Part shown: positions 33,987 through 43,146 of the stretch, piece after piece | Position numbering within the stretch: position 1 is the stretch's first letter | Layout: every line of letters begins with the position of its first letter | Origin: Atopobium sp. oral taxon 810 str. F0209 | GTDB taxonomy: Bacteria > Actinomycetota > Coriobacteriia > Coriobacteriales > Atopobiaceae | Length of the DNA: 64,000 nucleotides | Reading direction: 5' to 3' | Assembly: GCF_000466405.1 (NCBI RefSeq) | Contig: NZ_KE952948.1 | Coordinates: forward strand, 1-64,000 | Notes under the pieces: generated by a model | What the model saw: only the letters and a program-made list of their open reading frames with translations | Databases searched by the model: none | Told to the model about the DNA's origin: nothing | Made by a program: the position numbers and the translations under genes

Positions 33987-34759
33987 TATGAGCCCTCCCT
34001 ATCAGTTGTAGGGACTTCTTCAGTTATATCCATGTCAACAGAAAGATCATCGTCGTCGTTAGCCTCAGACTCAAGCTGAAGTGGACGCAAAGCCGTTGTG
34101 TGTCCCATGGGTACACGAATATCTTCAGCAACAGGCACTTCGGGAGCAGTTGGCTGAGACTCAGACTCTGCCGACGCAGGATGTGCTTTTGCCATCGTGT
34201 TAGCATAGCTGGCTTCAAGGCTGTCAAAATTGACAGGCTCGTCATGGGTGACGGGATCAACAAACTCAATCGTGACGCTATCAACCGTATCGCCACATAT
34301 CTCGGCAAGCCCAAGCATCAAGCGGTCGTGAAGCTCTGCTCCCAACGTTGCAACATTAACCGTATTGTTGGGCTGAATGCGACAAAAGACACGCACATGG
34401 CCGCGTTTCTTTGCTTTGACGTTCACACTCCGTGCCGTCAACGTACCATCGCGCTCTATGGTATGCACTGCTTGCGCACGAATAGCATCACGCGTGACTT
34501 GCACCTCATCGCCATCAACAACAGACACAATAACCGAATGCGGATTACGCGGAGTAAACAAAGCGCCCAACAGACATACCAACAGACCTAGACCCGTAAT
34601 GCAGGCAAGCACAAGAGCAGCTGTACCGCCAATAGGATTGGCGAGCACAGTCGCAATGCCATGCTGATAGATGCCATACCAAGGCAGCACTAGTATTGCG
34701 AGGCAGGCCATTCCAGCCAGTCCAAAGACAAACATGCACAAGCGCTTAAAACCGCTCAT
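33986..34759 (-). CDS. amaP: Asp23 membrane anchor AmaP-like
   Basis: Membrane protein of 257 aa. Two N-terminal hydrophobic segments (about 5-25 and 40-65) are followed by a soluble domain and an acidic disordered tail (SEANDDDDLSVDMDI). The order is that of AmaP, which recruits Asp23 to the membrane. I place the start at the ATG at 34759, preceded by GAGGGGG; a longer frame adds 26 residues without a site. A 93-bp gap separates it from the LCP gene. Confidence 0.8.
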   Translation of the reverse strand: MSGFKRLCMFVFGLAGMACLAILVLPWYGIYQHGIATVLANPIGGTAALVLACITGLGLLVCLLGALFTPRNPHSVIVSVVDGDEVQVTRDAIRAQAVHTIERDGTLTARSVNVKAKKRGHVRVFCRIQPNNTVNVATLGAELHDRLMLGLAEICGDTVDSVTIEFVDPVTHDEPVNFDSLEASYANTMAKAHPASAESESQPTAPEVPVAEDIRVPMGHTTALRPLQLESEANDDDDLSVDMDITEEVPTTDREGS

Positions 34760-34852
34760 GCCCCACCCCCTCATACTCTGCAGCACACAGGCCGCGATTA
34801 ATCTACTCTCATGAAGGATAACGCAAGCGCCGGACACGTGGTGTGCTTGCTT

Positions 34853-36166
34853 TTATTCCATGCCAGTCTTTACATCCTTATCCTCAGGATTGCCACCTGC
34901 ATTGATGACCTCCATCAGACGCGAAGTTGCCGCTTCATCATTAATGACATAAGACACACCATCAATATAATCAGTCGTGGATGGTAGTGCTGCACGATAA
35001 ATAGTGGGTGATCCACCCAACATACGCAGCATAATCGGCATCATGTTGTAACAGCGCATCGAACTGTCCATCATGTCGGCCATTGAATTGGCAACACCTA
35101 CCATCTCCCAAGGCGGCAGCGTGCGAGCTTTGCTCATGATGGCCTGCAATACCAGCATCTGGTCTGCTTGACGTTGAAAATCACCCAAAGCAAAGCCATG
35201 ACGAACACGTGAGAAAAGCAATGCAGTCTTGCCGTCCATCTGATGCGTCCCTGCGGGTAGGACAAGTCCTGTGTACTCAGGGTCATTTACATCCACTGGC
35301 ACCTTAACCGTAATGCCACCCACTGCATCTACGAGCGAAGATAGCCCATCAAAGTGAATAACGGCAACCTTTGAAATAGGCACATTCACGAGCGTGCTCA
35401 CAGCAGATGCCATGCCTCCAGCTCCGCCAAAAGCATAGGCAGCATTGATTTTTTGAGTACCGTGACCAGGAATTTCTACTTTGGTATCGCGAGGAATGGA
35501 CAACATCGTAATCTTGTTGGACACAACGTCAATGCGCGCCAAAATAATGGAATCGGCACGCGACACTGCATCGCCCTCTCGCGCATCAGAGCCCAGCAAA
35601 AGCACATAATAGGGCTGCAGGGGAATATGCATCTGGGTAGCTTCCGCCACGCCTTTTGCCTCGGGATCTTTGAAGGCAAGTCTATTGTCGATAGGCAAAA
35701 ACACCAGTGCATACACCGCTGCAAGTACAGCAATCAAGACAACTAAAAACTTTAGGAATCCATGACGTTTGTGCTCACGGTGTGGTAAATGAATCTGGCG
35801 CCCTGGCTGTCTATCGTAGGCACTCTCATCAAAATATTCCTGCGCAGACCTGCGAGACCTGTGTATAGGTGCAGCAGACCAGCTATCAGTATTGCCGTAG
35901 CCTTCATTTCTATAGCGACGATCAAAATCGGCACGATTTGCCTCAAGACTGCTCAGACTCGCCGGATGTTGTGGCAATTGCACGCCTGGATTTGCATTTG
36001 CACGACGAGTCTGCGACGCCGAATTGGCAGGCGGCAAGTCGGCTGCGCCCCGCGAAAAGGCTGAGCCACTCTGAAAATGTCCCTTTTTGTGATTATGCGA
36101 AGCGACCTCGAAGCCATTGGCCTCGAGGTCGTCGTCATAATTGCGATATTGCCTACTCAAGCGCAC
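34853..36166 (-). CDS. LytR-CpsA-Psr (LCP) family wall glycopolymer transferase
   Basis: Membrane protein of 437 aa. A long cytoplasmic, Arg/Asn-rich region (about 1-130) is followed by one transmembrane helix (FLKFLVVLIAVLAAVYALVF) and the extracellular LCP domain. Conserved positions for pyrophosphate-lipid binding appear in LLGSDAREGD, SRADSIILARID, RDTKVEIPG and RVRHGFALGDFQRQADQM. It would transfer teichoic acid or capsule-like glycopolymers from lipid carrier to peptidoglycan. The start is uncertain: GTG at 36166, or TTG at 36160, which has the better-spaced GAGG. Confidence 0.9.
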   Translation of the reverse strand: MRLSRQYRNYDDDLEANGFEVASHNHKKGHFQSGSAFSRGAADLPPANSASQTRRANANPGVQLPQHPASLSSLEANRADFDRRYRNEGYGNTDSWSAAPIHRSRRSAQEYFDESAYDRQPGRQIHLPHREHKRHGFLKFLVVLIAVLAAVYALVFLPIDNRLAFKDPEAKGVAEATQMHIPLQPYYVLLLGSDAREGDAVSRADSIILARIDVVSNKITMLSIPRDTKVEIPGHGTQKINAAYAFGGAGGMASAVSTLVNVPISKVAVIHFDGLSSLVDAVGGITVKVPVDVNDPEYTGLVLPAGTHQMDGKTALLFSRVRHGFALGDFQRQADQMLVLQAIMSKARTLPPWEMVGVANSMADMMDSSMRCYNMMPIMLRMLGGSPTIYRAALPSTTDYIDGVSYVINDEAATSRLMEVINAGGNPEDKDVKTGME

Positions 36167-36230
36167 CTCGCAATGCTCGTCTTGGCCAAAGTTGCTTTAC
36201 CTAACTATACGCAAAGCACCTAGGTCGAGG

Positions 36231-37031
36231 CTACTCGTCAGCTGCGAGGGCCTCCTCAATCTCATCAGTACGGTTCATGGTGTCATAAACGTTTTGAACG
36301 TCCTCAAGCTCCTCAAGGCGATCAACAAGGCGCTGAACCTTTTTGGCATCAGCAACAGAAACCTCAGTGGGGGTCGTAGCAATCATCGTGAGCTCGGAAC
36401 CCTTAACCTCAATACCCTGAGCTTCAAGGCCCTTTTGGACATCCTGCATCTTGTCATAGGCGGTATAAACAATCCACTGATCGCCAGCATCCTCATAATC
36501 GTCGCCCTCAGCTTCGGCGACTGCCATCATAAACTCGTCCTCATCGACAGCATTCTCGCGGTCGGCAACCTTCTTGTCATCGCTCTTGATGATTTTCTCA
36601 ACAGCAATAGAGCCTTTACGCTCAAACTGGAAAGCAACAGAGCCCGAGGTACCAAGATTGCCACCAGCATGAGAAAACGCAGAGCGCACGTCTGCAGCAG
36701 TGCGGTTTTTATTGTCGGTTAGGCAATCAACATAGACAGCGACACCCGCAGGGCCATAACCCTCATAGCTAATCTCTTCGTAGACAGCGGCATCGGCACC
36801 AGCACCAAAGGCCTTGTCAATAGCAGCCTTAATCTTTGCATTGGGCATGGAAACCATGCGAGCACGAGCAACAGCAGCAGCAAGCGTTGCATTGTTGTCC
36901 GGGTTGGGGTCGCCACCAGACTTGGCGGCAACAGTAATGTTGCGCGAGAGCTTAGAGAAGAGCGATGAACGCTTTGCGTCGATCGCTGCCTTCTTGTGCT
37001 TGGTGGTAGCCCACTTAGAGTGTCCGGACAT
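36231..37031 (-). CDS. yebC: YebC/PmpR-family protein
   Basis: Conserved cytoplasmic protein of 266 aa. It begins MSGHSKWATTKHKKAAIDAK, the invariant family start, and contains ARMVSMPNAKIKAAIDKA and YEGYGPAGVAVYVD. Members are described as transcription regulators and, more recently, as translation factors that relieve stalling at difficult proline-containing motifs. The ATG at 37031 has AGGAG upstream; a frame 41 residues longer exists but does not match the family. The LCP gene follows after 64 bp. Confidence 0.93.
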   Translation of the reverse strand: MSGHSKWATTKHKKAAIDAKRSSLFSKLSRNITVAAKSGGDPNPDNNATLAAAVARARMVSMPNAKIKAAIDKAFGAGADAAVYEEISYEGYGPAGVAVYVDCLTDNKNRTAADVRSAFSHAGGNLGTSGSVAFQFERKGSIAVEKIIKSDDKKVADRENAVDEDEFMMAVAEAEGDDYEDAGDQWIVYTAYDKMQDVQKGLEAQGIEVKGSELTMIATTPTEVSVADAKKVQRLVDRLEELEDVQNVYDTMNRTDEIEEALAADE

Positions 37032-37256
37032 GCAGGTCTCCTTCTTGCATCGTGGTAGAAACAGTAGAATTTTAGCTGTTTGTCTTGTTAAGGGAAAGAG
37101 AAAAGCTTCTCCCCTACTCAAAACCCACGCAGTCATGGTAATTTTTGCTGCCAATTTTTACCGTCTACCTAGGCTCGTTCAATTGAGAGTCTACATGCGT
37201 TAAAGTCACAAGTGAAGAGTTTGTATTGTTGTATTCCTCAGCTAAAGGAGGCGCTC

Positions 37257-37712
37257 ATGCTTTATATAGGTAACTTCAACTACAATGATGAAAACGATGT
37301 CTCTGACAACTACGTGTTGATGCCTGCCGTAGTAGAAGCTGCAGATGCAGAAGAAGCGCTGGATCGTTTTGAAAAGATGTTCGAGCGCATAAACGCCAAG
37401 TCCGACCTGCTTGATGGTGCGCATTCCATTTACCTGGACTCTTTGGTTGAGCTCGATCGTGCGCCTGAATCCGCCGTACTCATCCAATGGGAAAAGATTG
37501 TTCCTACAGATGAGGGGCTCTGCTCTATTACTTCAGCTCTGCCCGAACTCGAAGAAGGTGAAGCGGCGTCTGCTTATGGTTGGAATGACGACGATGGAGA
37601 GTTTGAGCACATCCACGTCCACAACGATAACGAACATATTGCAGACGCCGAACTCGACGACTTTGATGATGACCAGAATGGTTTTGAAGAAGAGCCTTTC
37701 ATGAGACTCTAA
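37257..37712 (+). CDS. Hypothetical acidic protein
   Basis: Protein of 151 aa that I do not recognise. The first half (MLYIGNFNYNDENDVSDNYV, then AADAEEALDRFEKMFERI) looks like a small alpha/beta domain. The second half is very acidic, with HIHVHND and a Asp/Glu-rich end. The frame is supported by AAAGGAGG ahead of the ATG and a strong terminator after the stop. No membrane segment or signal peptide is seen. It lies between yebC (divergent) and the repeat array before lgt. Confidence 0.7.
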   Translation: MLYIGNFNYNDENDVSDNYVLMPAVVEAADAEEALDRFEKMFERINAKSDLLDGAHSIYLDSLVELDRAPESAVLIQWEKIVPTDEGLCSITSALPELEEGEAASAYGWNDDDGEFEHIHVHNDNEHIADAELDDFDDDQNGFEEEPFMRL

Positions 37713-37761
37713 GCTCTGCTTTATTAAGTGCTAAAGCAAACTCTACACGTCACGTAAGAGC

Positions 37762-37795
37762 AAATCCCCGTCGTCATGCCCACGGCGGGGATTTT
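37762..37795 (+). terminator. Terminator of the acidic-protein gene
   Basis: AAATCCCCG (37762-37770) pairs with CGGGGATTT (37786-37794), leading into a short T run (37792-37795). Confidence 0.8.
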
Positions 37796-37812
37796 GCGTT
37801 TTCTTGCGCACA

Positions 37813-38002
37813 GATGGTTCAAGCTTCGGACGCTATACCCACAGATGGTTCAAGCTTCGGAGTATTTCCAAATAGATGGTTCAAGTGTCGGAGTTGGAGT
37901 ACACAAAACAGCTGGTCATTTTTTTCGGTAGACCGAAGGATGAACCATCTGTGTGAGTGTGCGCCGAAGAATGAACCATCTAGGAAATATCATCTAGGAA
38001 AT
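37813..38002. repeat. 31-bp-period repeat array, three direct and two inverted units
   Basis: GATGGTTCAAGCTTCGG-type 17-bp units begin at 37813, 37844 and 37875, exactly 31 bp apart. Two inverted copies, CCGAAGGATGAACCATC and CCGAAGAATGAACCATC, start at 37933 and 37964, also 31 bp apart. Between the sets lies the palindrome TTCGGT-AG-ACCGAA (37924-37937). A 12-bp direct repeat CATCTAGGAAAT at 37977 and 37991 closes the array, and its second copy contains the lgt stop codon. Confidence 0.8.
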
Positions 38003-38827
38003 GCGCATGAGGTGAATTCGCTGGGGGCTTTTGAAGTGAGCAGCAATGATGAGTACTGCTATACCAGCAATAATCAATGGCAACGACAGAATTTGGCCCA
38101 TTGTCAAAAAATTGCCAAAGAGATAGCCCAGCTGGGCATCTGGTACACGCACAAACTCAATCAACGCACGAAATACCCCATAGAGCAGCAAAAATACACC
38201 CGAAAAAGTCCCTTGTGGAAGGGTGGGCTTACGTCGTGACAGCACAAAAAGTACCAAGAAAATCACGACGCCTTCAAGCAGAGCTTCATAGAGCTGCGAG
38301 GGATGGCGATAGACCATACCACCGCCTGCATCAGAAAACATGACACCCCAAGGCAGATCAGTTGGTTTGCCCCAGAGCTCGCCATTGATAAAGTTGGCAC
38401 AACGCCCAAAGAAAAGCCCAATCGGTGCAGCACTTACTCCTAAGTCACAAAGGGTTACAAGCGACAAATGCAGTCTACGTACTACAATCCCGCCCCCTAT
38501 GATTGCCCCTATAAGGCCACCATGAAAGCTCATGCCTCCTTGGTTGAGTGCCAAGATCTCAAGCGGATGCTCCAGATAGTAGCCAGCTCCATAAAAGAGC
38601 ACATAGGCAAGACGAGCTCCAATAATGACACCAAAAGCAAGACCAATCATGACTGATGTCAACTCGTCGAGGGTTAAATCCAACCCCCAGCGTTTTTGCG
38701 TCCTCCAAATCCAAACAGCACCCAGTACAAAGCCAGCAAGATAAGCCAAGCCATACCAGCGTACTACCACTGGTCCCAGTGCAAAAGCTATGGGATTAAG
38801 CTGATGATACAGCTCGTTAAGCCACAT
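37994..38827 (-). CDS. lgt: Prolipoprotein diacylglyceryl transferase
   Basis: Transfers diacylglyceryl from phosphatidylglycerol to the lipobox cysteine of prelipoproteins; 277 aa with about seven membrane helices. Family motifs include VVRWYGLAYLAGF, SFHGGLIGAIIG and the Lgt signature GRCANFINGELWG, plus HPSQLYEA. Several substrates are encoded in this window (MalE, the tannase-like lipoprotein, the cyclophilin). It starts 12 bp after the NifU-like gene. Its last codons and stop run into the repeat array, so the C terminus may have been altered by it. Confidence 0.95.
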   Translation of the reverse strand: MWLNELYHQLNPIAFALGPVVVRWYGLAYLAGFVLGAVWIWRTQKRWGLDLTLDELTSVMIGLAFGVIIGARLAYVLFYGAGYYLEHPLEILALNQGGMSFHGGLIGAIIGGGIVVRRLHLSLVTLCDLGVSAAPIGLFFGRCANFINGELWGKPTDLPWGVMFSDAGGGMVYRHPSQLYEALLEGVVIFLVLFVLSRRKPTLPQGTFSGVFLLLYGVFRALIEFVRVPDAQLGYLFGNFLTMGQILSLPLIIAGIAVLIIAAHFKSPQRIHLMRIS

Positions 38828-38839
38828 ACCTGCGCTACC

Positions 38840-39079
38840 TTAGAACGGCATTGCAGGCATAACCTTGGTTACGCCTGGGACATGCTCCATCAAAATGCGC
38901 TCAATGCCCTCACTCATGTCATACGAAGACAGAGGGCAACCAGCGCAAGCACCCTGCATCTCAAGCGTTACCACACCATCATCAGTACAATCGATAAGCG
39001 CTACATCACCACCATCAGCCTGTAGGCTCTGACGGATAACGTCAATTGTCCTCTCAAGAAGGTCCCTATTTACTGCCAT
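38840..39079 (-). CDS. NifU C-terminal-domain Fe-S scaffold protein
   Basis: Small protein of 79 aa consisting only of the NifU C-terminal domain. The start reads RTIDVIRQSLQADGGDVALI and the cluster-binding CxxC is in GACAGCPLS. It would carry or transfer iron-sulfur clusters. I choose the ATG at 39079, preceded by GGAAGGGG, over a GTG eight codons earlier. It is the first gene of a two-gene unit with lgt. The 198 bp upstream, toward the U32 peptidase, show nothing specific. Confidence 0.9.
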   Translation of the reverse strand: MAVNRDLLERTIDVIRQSLQADGGDVALIDCTDDGVVTLEMQGACAGCPLSSYDMSEGIERILMEHVPGVTKVMPAMPF

Positions 39080-39277
39080 CTCTACCCCTTCCTTCGCGAG
39101 CACATTGACACACGCTCGCCATAATCCCTATTTATCAGCTAGACATTAGGCTATGTTACCCGATACAACTTTGCGCATTCACTTGTATCTTTCTTTACAT
39201 GAATGCCAAATGTGTACACCCTGAGATGCCTCAGACGCCAAAAGACACCCACGGAAAACGAAACATCCATCTGTCGC

Positions 39278-41776
39278 CTAATCAATCGGGCTAAATAGAT
39301 GTCCTGTATCGCTTCCTGCAAGGCGCGGAGCAGGACGTTTGCCCGCCTGTACTGCCAAGAGCGCCGCTTGGATACGCTTGAGTTCGCTGCCCACTTCTTG
39401 CTCACTTAACAAACTACAATCCACCATCAAGCGGCTTACTCCCGCAGAAAGCAACTCTCCTATCTCTGGCGTCAAATCCAAAGGACGAGCTGCATACAAT
39501 CTTGAGCGACCCTGCAAATCCGTACGCACAGGCAACAAAGAGCCATCTCGACTACGCAAAGACAAACGTTGCTTGCGTAATCCACAGTGAGCACAATCCT
39601 CTATACAATGTCCTGCAGTCTGCAAAATACAATGCTCACTAGTCATCGCGCGGATGCGTCCCGATACAGTCACGCCTATGGGAGTCTTTGCTTGGGAAGC
39701 AATCTGACGTATCTCCTCAAGCGTTAGCTCCGAAGACAGCCAAAAACCCTGCGCACCTTGGGCTTCAAGCCAAGAGAGACAGCTTGCATTATGCACAGGA
39801 ATACATGCCCTAATCTCAGGATACGCACCTCTATCAACAGCTGCCGCCAACTCGGATACATTACCTACCGCAAGCTCGCTACCTGGCACGATATAGTTAT
39901 CAATACGTTTATGATCTGCTTGTCGGCAAACCTCATCAAGCCAAGGAATTACCTCGGCAGGCCAAGTTGAAAGCGTTGGATCGGACAGCTGATCATCACG
40001 AACATACACGCGATGAGCACCAGCAGTGAGTGCCGCATGTGCCACCTCAGGCGTTACCACCAACGCGCAGATTTCTGCAGTCTGCACTGATTTCATATCA
40101 GTAAGTAACGCAGCTTTTTCGCGAGGACCGCGCAGTCCTACACCTACATTCTCGGAGCGCCCTTCATAGCTTGCAAGCAATTCTTTTTCAAGCAATCTAC
40201 AAGCCCTTGATCTCAGCTTATGTAGGGAAGAAAAACCTAGACCCACCCCTTCATCAAGCTCAACATCTATGGCTCGCGCTTCAAAGGCAGAGTTTCCCAA
40301 CCTACCCGCATGCTCCGCAAGGTCCTCAGTTGTCACAGCCTTGGTGCGTGCCGCCTCAACCAGATCGCCTTCTGCGCGCACGGAAGCAGAGCCATCGACG
40401 CAGCTCATTTCAACAGCAAGTGGCATACCCATATGTGCAATAACCCTCATTGTTATCGCGCGTTTGGGAGCAGCACTGGGACGTGCCGCCAAAGCCGAAG
40501 CATCCAGCGCTGCCTGCGAGCGAATAACACGCACCACACTTCCCGCAGGTAGTGTGCGTACCGTACGACATGTGAGGATCTCGCCAGGACGTACATCTTT
40601 TGATGCCAAGGTAGTCAAAAACTGCGAGGGATCTTCAAGCGGCCTCAACTCAAGCAAATCACCTTTGCCCACTGGCACGTCAACGCGCAGTGTGACTTCA
40701 GCCTCGTGGTGCATGCGCGTACGCTCACGACCACCTGCCGAACCGCCCTGCACCCGCCTAAAACTCCCAAGGTCGCGACTTGAAAGCACCTCTCCTGCCA
40801 GCTCGCCACGGTTATTCGAGCGGTCATAGCTCATCATCTCATCGCCTGAGCGACCTTTGAGATAGGCATCAGTAAAGTTACGATTGAAGGAACGCAAAAG
40901 CAAGTCTCGACGACGATTGATATTGTCCTGACTAGACTTGCGCCCTGCAGCAACATCATCTAAAGCCCCGCGATAAGCAGAGACTACCGACCACACATAG
41001 TCAGCCGCTTTCATACGACCTTCTACCTTGAGGGAGCCAAGTCCTGCTTGTGAAAGCTCAGCTAAATCACTTATGGTGCAGTAATCTTTGGGACAAAGCG
41101 GTCGAGTGCGTCCGTCCGCTGCTATCACACGACCCTTACTATCCACCAGATCGTAAAGCAGACGGCAAGGTTGCGCGCAAAGACCGCGGTTTGCCGAACG
41201 GTTACCCACCGACGAACTCAACTTGCAAATACCCGAATAGCAAAAGCAAAGCGCGCCATGCCCAAAGTTTTCAAGCTCTACGCCCTCCTGTGCAATGCGT
41301 GAAATCTCAGCCAAGGACAACTCGCGTGAAAGCGTCACCCGCTCTACCCCAAGAACATCACGCACCCATGCCACAGCACGCCCGTCATGCACATTTGCCT
41401 GAGTAGATACATGAATTTCGATGTCAGGACGACGGCGACGGAGTTCCGACATCAGACCCCAGTCTTGCACGATGAGTGCGTCTGCACCAAGTGCCCAAGC
41501 ATGGGCGGCCCAGCGTACAGCCCGCTCTAGCTCGTCTTCCTTGATAACAACATTTTGTGTTACGTAGACCCGTGCACCCGCAATATGAGTAACGCGGCAG
41601 GCTTCACGAAACTCCTCATCAGAGAAGTTATGTGCACCTCGACGCGCATTAAAATCGCTACCAAGACCACAGTAAATTGCATCGGCTCCTGCAGCCAGCG
41701 CCGCATAAAAAGCCTCAGGTCCACCAGCGGGCGCCAGCAGCTCAGGTACCTGCCGAGCGCCAGCTTGATTAGTCAT
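39278..41776 (-). CDS. U32-family peptidase / RlhA-type protein
   Basis: Large protein of 832 aa. The N-terminal half is a U32 domain: ELLAPAGGPEAFYAALAAGADAIYCG, then the signature ELENFGHGALCFCYSGICKLSS followed by NRGLCAQPCRLLYD, whose cysteines fit the Fe-S site proposed for RlhA/YhbU-type members. The C-terminal half belongs to the DUF3656-type extension, with a cysteine set near the end (TSEHCILQ, CIEDCAHCGL). Such proteins are linked to 23S rRNA or tRNA hydroxylation as well as proteolysis, so its exact role is uncertain. The ATG at 41776 has GCAGGAGC upstream and follows tyrS closely. Confidence 0.88.
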   Translation of the reverse strand: MTNQAGARQVPELLAPAGGPEAFYAALAAGADAIYCGLGSDFNARRGAHNFSDEEFREACRVTHIAGARVYVTQNVVIKEDELERAVRWAAHAWALGADALIVQDWGLMSELRRRRPDIEIHVSTQANVHDGRAVAWVRDVLGVERVTLSRELSLAEISRIAQEGVELENFGHGALCFCYSGICKLSSSVGNRSANRGLCAQPCRLLYDLVDSKGRVIAADGRTRPLCPKDYCTISDLAELSQAGLGSLKVEGRMKAADYVWSVVSAYRGALDDVAAGRKSSQDNINRRRDLLLRSFNRNFTDAYLKGRSGDEMMSYDRSNNRGELAGEVLSSRDLGSFRRVQGGSAGGRERTRMHHEAEVTLRVDVPVGKGDLLELRPLEDPSQFLTTLASKDVRPGEILTCRTVRTLPAGSVVRVIRSQAALDASALAARPSAAPKRAITMRVIAHMGMPLAVEMSCVDGSASVRAEGDLVEAARTKAVTTEDLAEHAGRLGNSAFEARAIDVELDEGVGLGFSSLHKLRSRACRLLEKELLASYEGRSENVGVGLRGPREKAALLTDMKSVQTAEICALVVTPEVAHAALTAGAHRVYVRDDQLSDPTLSTWPAEVIPWLDEVCRQADHKRIDNYIVPGSELAVGNVSELAAAVDRGAYPEIRACIPVHNASCLSWLEAQGAQGFWLSSELTLEEIRQIASQAKTPIGVTVSGRIRAMTSEHCILQTAGHCIEDCAHCGLRKQRLSLRSRDGSLLPVRTDLQGRSRLYAARPLDLTPEIGELLSAGVSRLMVDCSLLSEQEVGSELKRIQAALLAVQAGKRPAPRLAGSDTGHLFSPID

Positions 41777-41791
41777 CTTTCGCTCCTGCAT

Positions 41792-43006
41792 TTAGGCAAG
41801 ACGAGCAAACTTGCGCTTGCCAACTTGCACTACACAGCCAACATGCAGCTGTTCGGGGTCAATGTTGTAATTCTTTGCAGCAACAGCAACCTGATCAATT
41901 TTGACGCCGCCACCGTCAATCTGGCGACGCCCGTCACCTGCCGAGGCGCAAAGTCCCGCTTCGGCAAGTACACGAGCAAGATAAATCTTGCCTTGGTCGT
42001 TGGGAGTCAAATCCACGCTGACTTCAGCAATATTCTCAGGCAGCTCACCCTTCTTGAACCGAGCATCAAAAGCAGCTTGTGCTACAATACCCGCACCTTC
42101 ACCGTGATAGAGATCACAAATATTGCGAGCAAGTGCGCGCTTAAGCTGGTAAGGGTCGGCCGTACCATCTGCATAAGCAGCATCAATTGCATCGACTTCA
42201 TCGACAGGCAGTGTTGAGCAGAGACGGTAATACATAGGCACTACTGTGTCATTAATACTCATGAGCTTGCCAAACATTTCGTCAGCAGGGTCAGTCAGAC
42301 CAACATAATTCTTGTAGCTCTTAGACATCTTCTTGACACCGTCAAGGCCCACAAGCAGCGGCATCGTAAGAGCTACCTGTGGTTCCATGCCAGATTTTTC
42401 CATCAAATCGCGACCAGCGAGAAGATTAAAAATCTGGTCGTTACCGCCCATCTCGAGGTCAGCCTTGATAATCACCGAGTCATAGGCTTGCAACACGGGA
42501 TAGATAAACTCATGCAATGCAATTGGCATACCATTTGTGTAACGATTGTGAAAGTCTTCACGCTCAAGGATGCGTGCAACATTGAACTTGCTCATCAGAC
42601 CAAGCATTGAGCCCAAATCCAAAGGTTTAAGCCATTCGCCATTGTGAACAATTTGCGTACGCTCGGGATCCAAAATCTTGAGAGCTTGCTCGACATAGGT
42701 GGCAGCGTTGGCTTCGACCTGCTCTTCTGTTAAAGGAGGACGGGTAGAATCACGACCCGAGGGGTCGCCAATGAGCGCCGTGCCATTGCCAATAATGAGT
42801 GTTACCTTGTGACCAAGATCTTGAAACTGACGCATCTTGCGCAAAGGCACCGCATGACCTAAGTGCAGGTCAGGCGAGGTAGGATCAACGCCTAGCTTTA
42901 TATTCAGAGGAACTCCACGTTCGAGTTTCTTTTTGAGCTCATCCAAAGGAACAATCTGCATAGTTCCCGAAGTAATTACCTTGAGCTGCTCTTCTACCGA
43001 TAACAC
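41792..43006 (-). CDS. tyrS: Tyrosyl-tRNA synthetase
   Basis: Charges tRNA-Tyr; 404 aa. The class I motif HLGH (DLHLGHAVPLRKMRQF) and KMSKS (KKMSKSYKNYVGL) are both intact, and a C-terminal S4 RNA-binding domain is present (DGRRQIDGGGVKIDQ). It belongs to the TyrZ-like branch by its HIGH-motif context and length. The start is GTG, 7 nt behind AGGAGG. No T-box leader is visible in the 140 bp before it. The U32 gene follows after 15 bp. Confidence 0.95.
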   Translation of the reverse strand: MLSVEEQLKVITSGTMQIVPLDELKKKLERGVPLNIKLGVDPTSPDLHLGHAVPLRKMRQFQDLGHKVTLIIGNGTALIGDPSGRDSTRPPLTEEQVEANAATYVEQALKILDPERTQIVHNGEWLKPLDLGSMLGLMSKFNVARILEREDFHNRYTNGMPIALHEFIYPVLQAYDSVIIKADLEMGGNDQIFNLLAGRDLMEKSGMEPQVALTMPLLVGLDGVKKMSKSYKNYVGLTDPADEMFGKLMSINDTVVPMYYRLCSTLPVDEVDAIDAAYADGTADPYQLKRALARNICDLYHGEGAGIVAQAAFDARFKKGELPENIAEVSVDLTPNDQGKIYLARVLAEAGLCASAGDGRRQIDGGGVKIDQVAVAAKNYNIDPEQLHVGCVVQVGKRKFARLA

Positions 43007-43105
43007 AACAGACCTCCTGAGATTTTATTAACTACCATCGCCCCCCAATAAATTAGTTGAAGGATGGACTCTCCTACTCTAGCAGGACAGGCGCGGTCGA
43101 ACCCT

Positions 43106-43111
43106 TATAAT
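43106..43111 (+). promoter_or_regulatory. -10 element of the PBP gene
   Basis: A perfect TATAAT lies 36 bp before the start codon. No good -35 is visible 16-18 bp upstream. A GAGGAGG ribosome-binding site precedes the ATG. Confidence 0.55.
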
Positions 43112-43146
43112 GTTGACGCAAATGTCGCTCGCCTGAGGAGGACTGC

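Noticed and set aside
41792-43140. T-box riboswitch upstream of tyrS
   Set aside because: The 140 bp before the gene hold a divergent promoter region; neither a T-box sequence nor a specifier hairpin is visible.
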